Below are positions 7,858-10,268 of a stretch of 10,268 nt of DNA, piece by piece (position 1 is the first letter of the stretch; each line of letters begins with the position of its first letter). The notes under the pieces are model-generated. The model made no database searches, was not told the DNA's origin, and saw only the letters and a list, made by a program, of their open reading frames with translations. Source of the DNA: Desulfobacterales bacterium (GTDB lineage: Bacteria; Desulfobacterota; Desulfobacteria; Desulfobacterales; C00003106); assembly GCA_030613165.1 (NCBI GenBank), contig JAUWMN010000029.1, positions 1-10,268 of the forward strand, given 5' to 3'. A program made the position numbers and the translations under genes.

Positions 7858-9240
7858 ATGCAGAAAATTTTGGTCGTAGATGATGACCCTGAAATATTAG
7901 AAATTATAAGTGAAGTGTTGCAAAACGCCGGTTATGAGATCGAAAGCGCAATTGATGGAAGGGTAGCTATCGAGGAATTAGAAAATAGTTTTTACGACCT
8001 GGTTATCACGGATCTTAATATGCCGGAGGTCGATGGAATGGGGGTGTTAAAGCGTATTATTACGAAGTTCCCCGACACCCTTTGTATCCTCTTGACCGGC
8101 TATGGCACTATTAAAGGCTCTGTAGAAGCGATTAAAATGGGGGCATTTGACTATGTGGCAAAGCCGGTCAAATCCGATGAAATTTTGATGGTTGTTAAAA
8201 AAGCGATTCGTTATCAAAACCTTGAACGTGAAAACATACTCTTAAAAAATCAGTTAAGACAGAAATACCGATTTGAAAATTTTGTCGGTAAAAGCCCGGC
8301 GATCCAAAAAGTCTTTGAACTCATAGAAAAGGTGGCAGATACCGACAGTACCATATTGATTACCGGTGCAAGTGGTACGGGAAAAGAATTAGTGGCCAGG
8401 GCTATTCACTATAATAGCCGCAGGAGAAAAAAGCCTATGGTCACGATCAATTGTGGCGCTATTCCAGAGGCACTGTTGGAGAGCGAACTCTTCGGGCATG
8501 AAAAAGGGGCTTTTACCAGTGCGCATAAGAGTCGTATCGGACGTTTTGAGCTGGCAAACGGTGGGACCATATTCTTAGATGAAATAGGTGATATGAGTCC
8601 TAACTTGCAGGTCAAGTTGCTGCGTGTGCTTCAGGAACAAAAATTTGAACGTGTTGGAAGCGCCAAGACGCTTTATGTTGATATTCGCATTATTGCAGCT
8701 ACAAATACGGACTTGAAAGAAGCGATTAAAAAGGGGGCTTTCCGTGAGGATCTTTATTATCGATTAAATGTTATTCCGATTCGAGTTCCATCCTTGAGGC
8801 AAAGAAAATCAGACATCCCGCTTTTCTTGGATTTTTTCCTTGAAAAATTTAATAGAAGAAAAAATAAAAATATAACCGGGTTCAGTCCAGAGGCTATCAG
8901 TACCATTCTGAGATATGATTGGCCCGGCAACGTAAGGGAGCTTGAAAATTTGGTGGAGCGTCTCGTGATCCTTTCCAGTGATGCGGGAATAGGTATAGAT
9001 GATCTTCCCGAAAGTATTCGGGAGAGCGAGGAAAAAAAACATACGTTTGCGCTGACCATTCCTGATGAAGGGATTCCCTTTAGTGCCGCAGTGGATGAAT
9101 ATGAGAGACAATTAATCCTTCAAGCCTTAGACAAGACGAATTGGGTCAAGAAAAAAGCAGCAGAAATGCTTAACATTAATCGTACCACGCTGGTAGAAAA
9201 GATTAAGAAGAAAAATATTGTTCGAGCGAGTCCAAATTAG
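7858..9240 (+). CDS. NtrC-family sigma-54-dependent response regulator, probable flagellar activator (FlrC-like)
   Basis: This is a complete 460-residue bacterial enhancer-binding protein. The receiver (1-120) has Asp8-Asp9-Asp10, phosphoacceptor Asp52 and Lys102. The AAA+ domain (about 142-375) has Walker A GASGTGKE (170-177) and Walker B IFLDE (238-242). The sigma-54 contact loop reads GAFTSA (217-222) where the consensus is GAFTGA. RYRLNVIPIRVPSLRQR-like sensor residues appear as YYRLNVIPIRVPSLRQRKSDI (300-320). A Fis-type helix-turn-helix closes the protein (about 434-454, AAEMLNINRTTLVEKIK). It would use ATP to open sigma-54 promoters, such as those at 7050 and 9452. The flagellar assignment rests on context. 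The ribosome site is weak (GGTG, 8 bases before ATG), which with the upstream fold-back suggests limited translation. The stop codon lies in the arm of the hairpin that follows. Confidence 0.95.
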   Translation: MQKILVVDDDPEILEIISEVLQNAGYEIESAIDGRVAIEELENSFYDLVITDLNMPEVDGMGVLKRIITKFPDTLCILLTGYGTIKGSVEAIKMGAFDYVAKPVKSDEILMVVKKAIRYQNLERENILLKNQLRQKYRFENFVGKSPAIQKVFELIEKVADTDSTILITGASGTGKELVARAIHYNSRRRKKPMVTINCGAIPEALLESELFGHEKGAFTSAHKSRIGRFELANGGTIFLDEIGDMSPNLQVKLLRVLQEQKFERVGSAKTLYVDIRIIAATNTDLKEAIKKGAFREDLYYRLNVIPIRVPSLRQRKSDIPLFLDFFLEKFNRRKNKNITGFSPEAISTILRYDWPGNVRELENLVERLVILSSDAGIGIDDLPESIRESEEKKHTFALTIPDEGIPFSAAVDEYERQLILQALDKTNWVKKKAAEMLNINRTTLVEKIKKKNIVRASPN

Positions 9241-9273
9241 GAGGCTGTTCGAGAATTCTCGGGCAGCCTCCTA
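9238..9273. terminator. Long hairpin shared by convergent stop codons, no U tract
   Basis: TAGGAGGCTG (9238-9247) pairs perfectly with CAGCCTCCTA (9264-9273). Inside it, TT opposite GG can form wobble pairs, and CGAGAATTCTCG (9250-9261) is itself a palindrome. The first three bases are the stop codon of the sigma-54 activator. The last three, read on the minus strand, are the stop of the small interrupted frame. No T-rich run follows on either side, so intrinsic termination is likely but not textbook. RNA stabilisation or a fused pair of insertion-sequence ends are alternatives. Confidence 0.6.
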
Positions 9274-9459
9274 TGCGGTTGTTGCTCTAACAACGTCAAA
9301 ATCATGACGATCTTTACGCGGAGAGATAACTTCCCAAACATGCGCAATACCCACCGTATGTCTTTCAACCGTTTCCTTATCACCTTGACCCATCTAAACA
9401 ATCTGCATTTCTGAATGATGTACATCCAAAATCTGTAGTTCTGTATTTGCGTGGCACAT
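9271..9459 (-). pseudogene. Small 62-codon frame interrupted by one in-frame TAG
   Basis: On the minus strand an ATG at 9459 begins MCHANTELQILDVHHSEMQIV, then TAG (codon 22, bases 9394-9396). The next codon is ATG, and the frame continues for 40 residues (MGQGDKETVERHTV, later VWEVISPRKDRHDFDVV) to a TAG at 9271-9273 in the hairpin. GGGGAG stands 6 bases before the first ATG. The interior reads like real protein, balanced and without low complexity, but I recognise no family. It may be a gene killed by a single CAG-to-TAG change, two tiny coupled frames, or chance. Against it, its ribosome site and start coincide with the -12 and -24 boxes of the plus-strand sigma-54 promoter. Confidence that it is a gene or its remnant is low. 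Confidence 0.35.
9294..9309. promoter_or_regulatory. Candidate activator-binding dyad upstream of the sigma-54 promoter
   Basis: CGTCAAAATCATGACG is a dyad with 5-base perfect arms around 6 bases. It lies about 170-185 bases before the predicted start of transcription from the 9452 promoter, in the range used by sigma-54 enhancer sites. A dyad this short is expected by chance quite often, and no second copy was found near the 7050 promoter. Confidence 0.2.
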
Positions 9460-9467
9460 TAATTGCT
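9452..9467 (+). promoter_or_regulatory. Consensus sigma-54 (-24/-12) promoter
   Basis: TGGCACATTAATTGCT matches the TGGCAC-N5-TTGCT consensus at every fixed position, with GG (9453-9454) and GC (9465-9466) exactly 10 bases apart. Transcription should begin near 9478, only about three bases before the ATG of the exported protein at 9481. The sigma-54 activator encoded immediately upstream is the natural candidate to act on it. Confidence 0.85.
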
Positions 9468-9480
9468 CCCCAATCGATTT

Positions 9481-10268
9481 ATGGTGTCTTCAACAGGGGA
9501 AAAGTGTCTTATTCTATTCCTTTTATCTTTGTCGATTTTTCTTTTATTGCTTCCTTGCCATGCATGGTCTGAAGGGATTTCAACAATTCAGCAGGTCAAG
9601 TTGAAATCCTCTCCAAATGCCTCTGTGATGGTTATTAAGGTGAGCAGACGCCCCACCTATAAGGTGATCAGTATCGAAAACGATTTGATAATCGCATTTA
9701 AAAAATCCCGATTTTCAGATGCGATACGCTTTAAGGGCATTCGTGATGAGTTGGTTCATGAGGTAACGCCTGCCTGGAAAGCCAATGGTGTCATATGTAT
9801 AAATGCCACACTTGACGCGCTTGCAGTAAACGTCACGCATCGATTTGATGAAAAAAATCATAATCTTATTGTAGCCATAGAAAAAAAGATTGATCCGGAA
9901 AATCAAAAGAGTGCAAACGCGGAGGAGTCGGCCGAACAAAAAAGTGAATATATTGAATCAGAAAAAAGTTCAGACCAAATTCAAGATGAAACAATCAAGG
10001 AGACTTATCTCCCTGTAGAGGAAATATTTTTATCTCGCCTTGTAGCGATGCATGATAACGATGGGAAATCGGACACCAGGCTTTTTATCGATGCATGTGG
10101 GGCATGTAAAAAAGATCAGTGGGAAGAAGGCATTAAAATCATATCGCAGTTTATTGAGAAACATCCGGAGAGTAAATTCATAGAAAGGGCGTTTTTTTTA
10201 TTGGCGGAATGTTATCGTCGACTTTATACAAACAACTTGTCCGAACATCTTCAAGCGGTAGCCAAAAA
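9481..10268 (+). CDS. Exported protein with AMIN-like and TPR-like regions (3' end outside window)
   Basis: The frame is open from 9481 to the window edge, 262 codons, and the protein is incomplete. Residues 1-28 are a signal peptide: Lys8, a long hydrophobic core (LILFLLSLSIFLLLL) and a probable cleavage after CHA28. LLPC is not a good lipobox. Residues about 33-135 alternate short beta strands (VMVIKVSRRPTYKVISIENDLIIAF, later NLIVAIEKK), resembling an AMIN-type domain; this is a judgement from pattern. Residues 137-175 are a charged linker. From about 200 two helices with TPR character follow (QWEEGIKIISQFIEKHPESKFIERAFFLLAECYRRLY). It is probably a periplasmic or envelope-attached scaffold, perhaps for flagellum assembly given its sigma-54 promoter. 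No ribosome site precedes the ATG, and the predicted transcript starts about three bases before it. AGGGGA at 9495-9500 has no good start codon in this frame after it. Confidence 0.82.
   Translation, partial: MVSSTGEKCLILFLLSLSIFLLLLPCHAWSEGISTIQQVKLKSSPNASVMVIKVSRRPTYKVISIENDLIIAFKKSRFSDAIRFKGIRDELVHEVTPAWKANGVICINATLDALAVNVTHRFDEKNHNLIVAIEKKIDPENQKSANAEESAEQKSEYIESEKSSDQIQDETIKETYLPVEEIFLSRLVAMHDNDGKSDTRLFIDACGACKKDQWEEGIKIISQFIEKHPESKFIERAFFLLAECYRRLYTNNLSEHLQAVAK

Noticed and set aside
9394..9396. Pyrrolysine at the in-frame TAG
   Set aside because: Nothing in the frame resembles a known pyrrolysine protein, and TAG is used as an ordinary stop elsewhere in the window, so a point mutation or chance is simpler.
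9237..9425. 62-residue minus-strand frame beginning MYIIQKCRLF
   Set aside because: Highly basic and low in acidic residues, no ribosome site, and offset from the more protein-like interrupted frame over the same bases.

Overview
The window is a chemotaxis and flagellar regulation region from a bacterium. CheD, CheX-type phosphatases, an HDOD protein, a sigma-54 activator and two sigma-54 promoters occurring together, with moderate AT-richness, suggest a motile Desulfobacterota (deltaproteobacterial) organism. That assignment is inferred from gene content, not from any marker gene.

Layout. Bases 2-358 are the 3' end of a sensor histidine kinase cut by the window edge. Bases 428-4112 hold cheA, cheD and an HDOD-domain gene on the + strand. 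A heptad-repeat element (4123-4214) separates them from a second tight block at 4226-7025: a CheY-like receiver, a CheX-like protein, cheB, cheX and a canonical cheY. The first three of these overlap. A sigma-54 type promoter (about 7050-7066) then precedes an unrecognised 147-aa coiled-coil protein (7160-7603). The 7604-7857 intergenic region holds an 18-unit drifting heptad array and a second, inverted and shortened copy of the heptad element. Next comes an NtrC-family sigma-54 activator (7858-9240), probably the flagellar regulator. It ends in a long hairpin. A consensus sigma-54 promoter (9452-9467) lies in front of an exported protein with TPR-like helices that runs off the right edge (9481 onward). 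No cheW, cheR or chemoreceptor gene is in the window.

How the genes work together. CheA phosphorylates CheY and CheB. CheB and CheD adjust receptor adaptation by demethylation and deamidation. The two CheX-like proteins are candidates for removing phosphate from CheY. The sigma-54 activator probably switches on flagellar genes through promoters like the two seen here.

Most unusual content: (1) two copies of one heptad-based element in inverted orientation bracket the cheY-to-orf147 block and differ by whole-unit and internal indels; (2) a separate 126-base array holds a strict 7-base register while its unit sequence changes; (3) a minus-strand small frame is interrupted by one in-frame TAG and overlaps the sigma-54 promoter; (4) CheA carries a tandem MshEN-like segment where a P2 domain is usual; (5) the sigma-54 activator has GAFTSA instead of GAFTGA.
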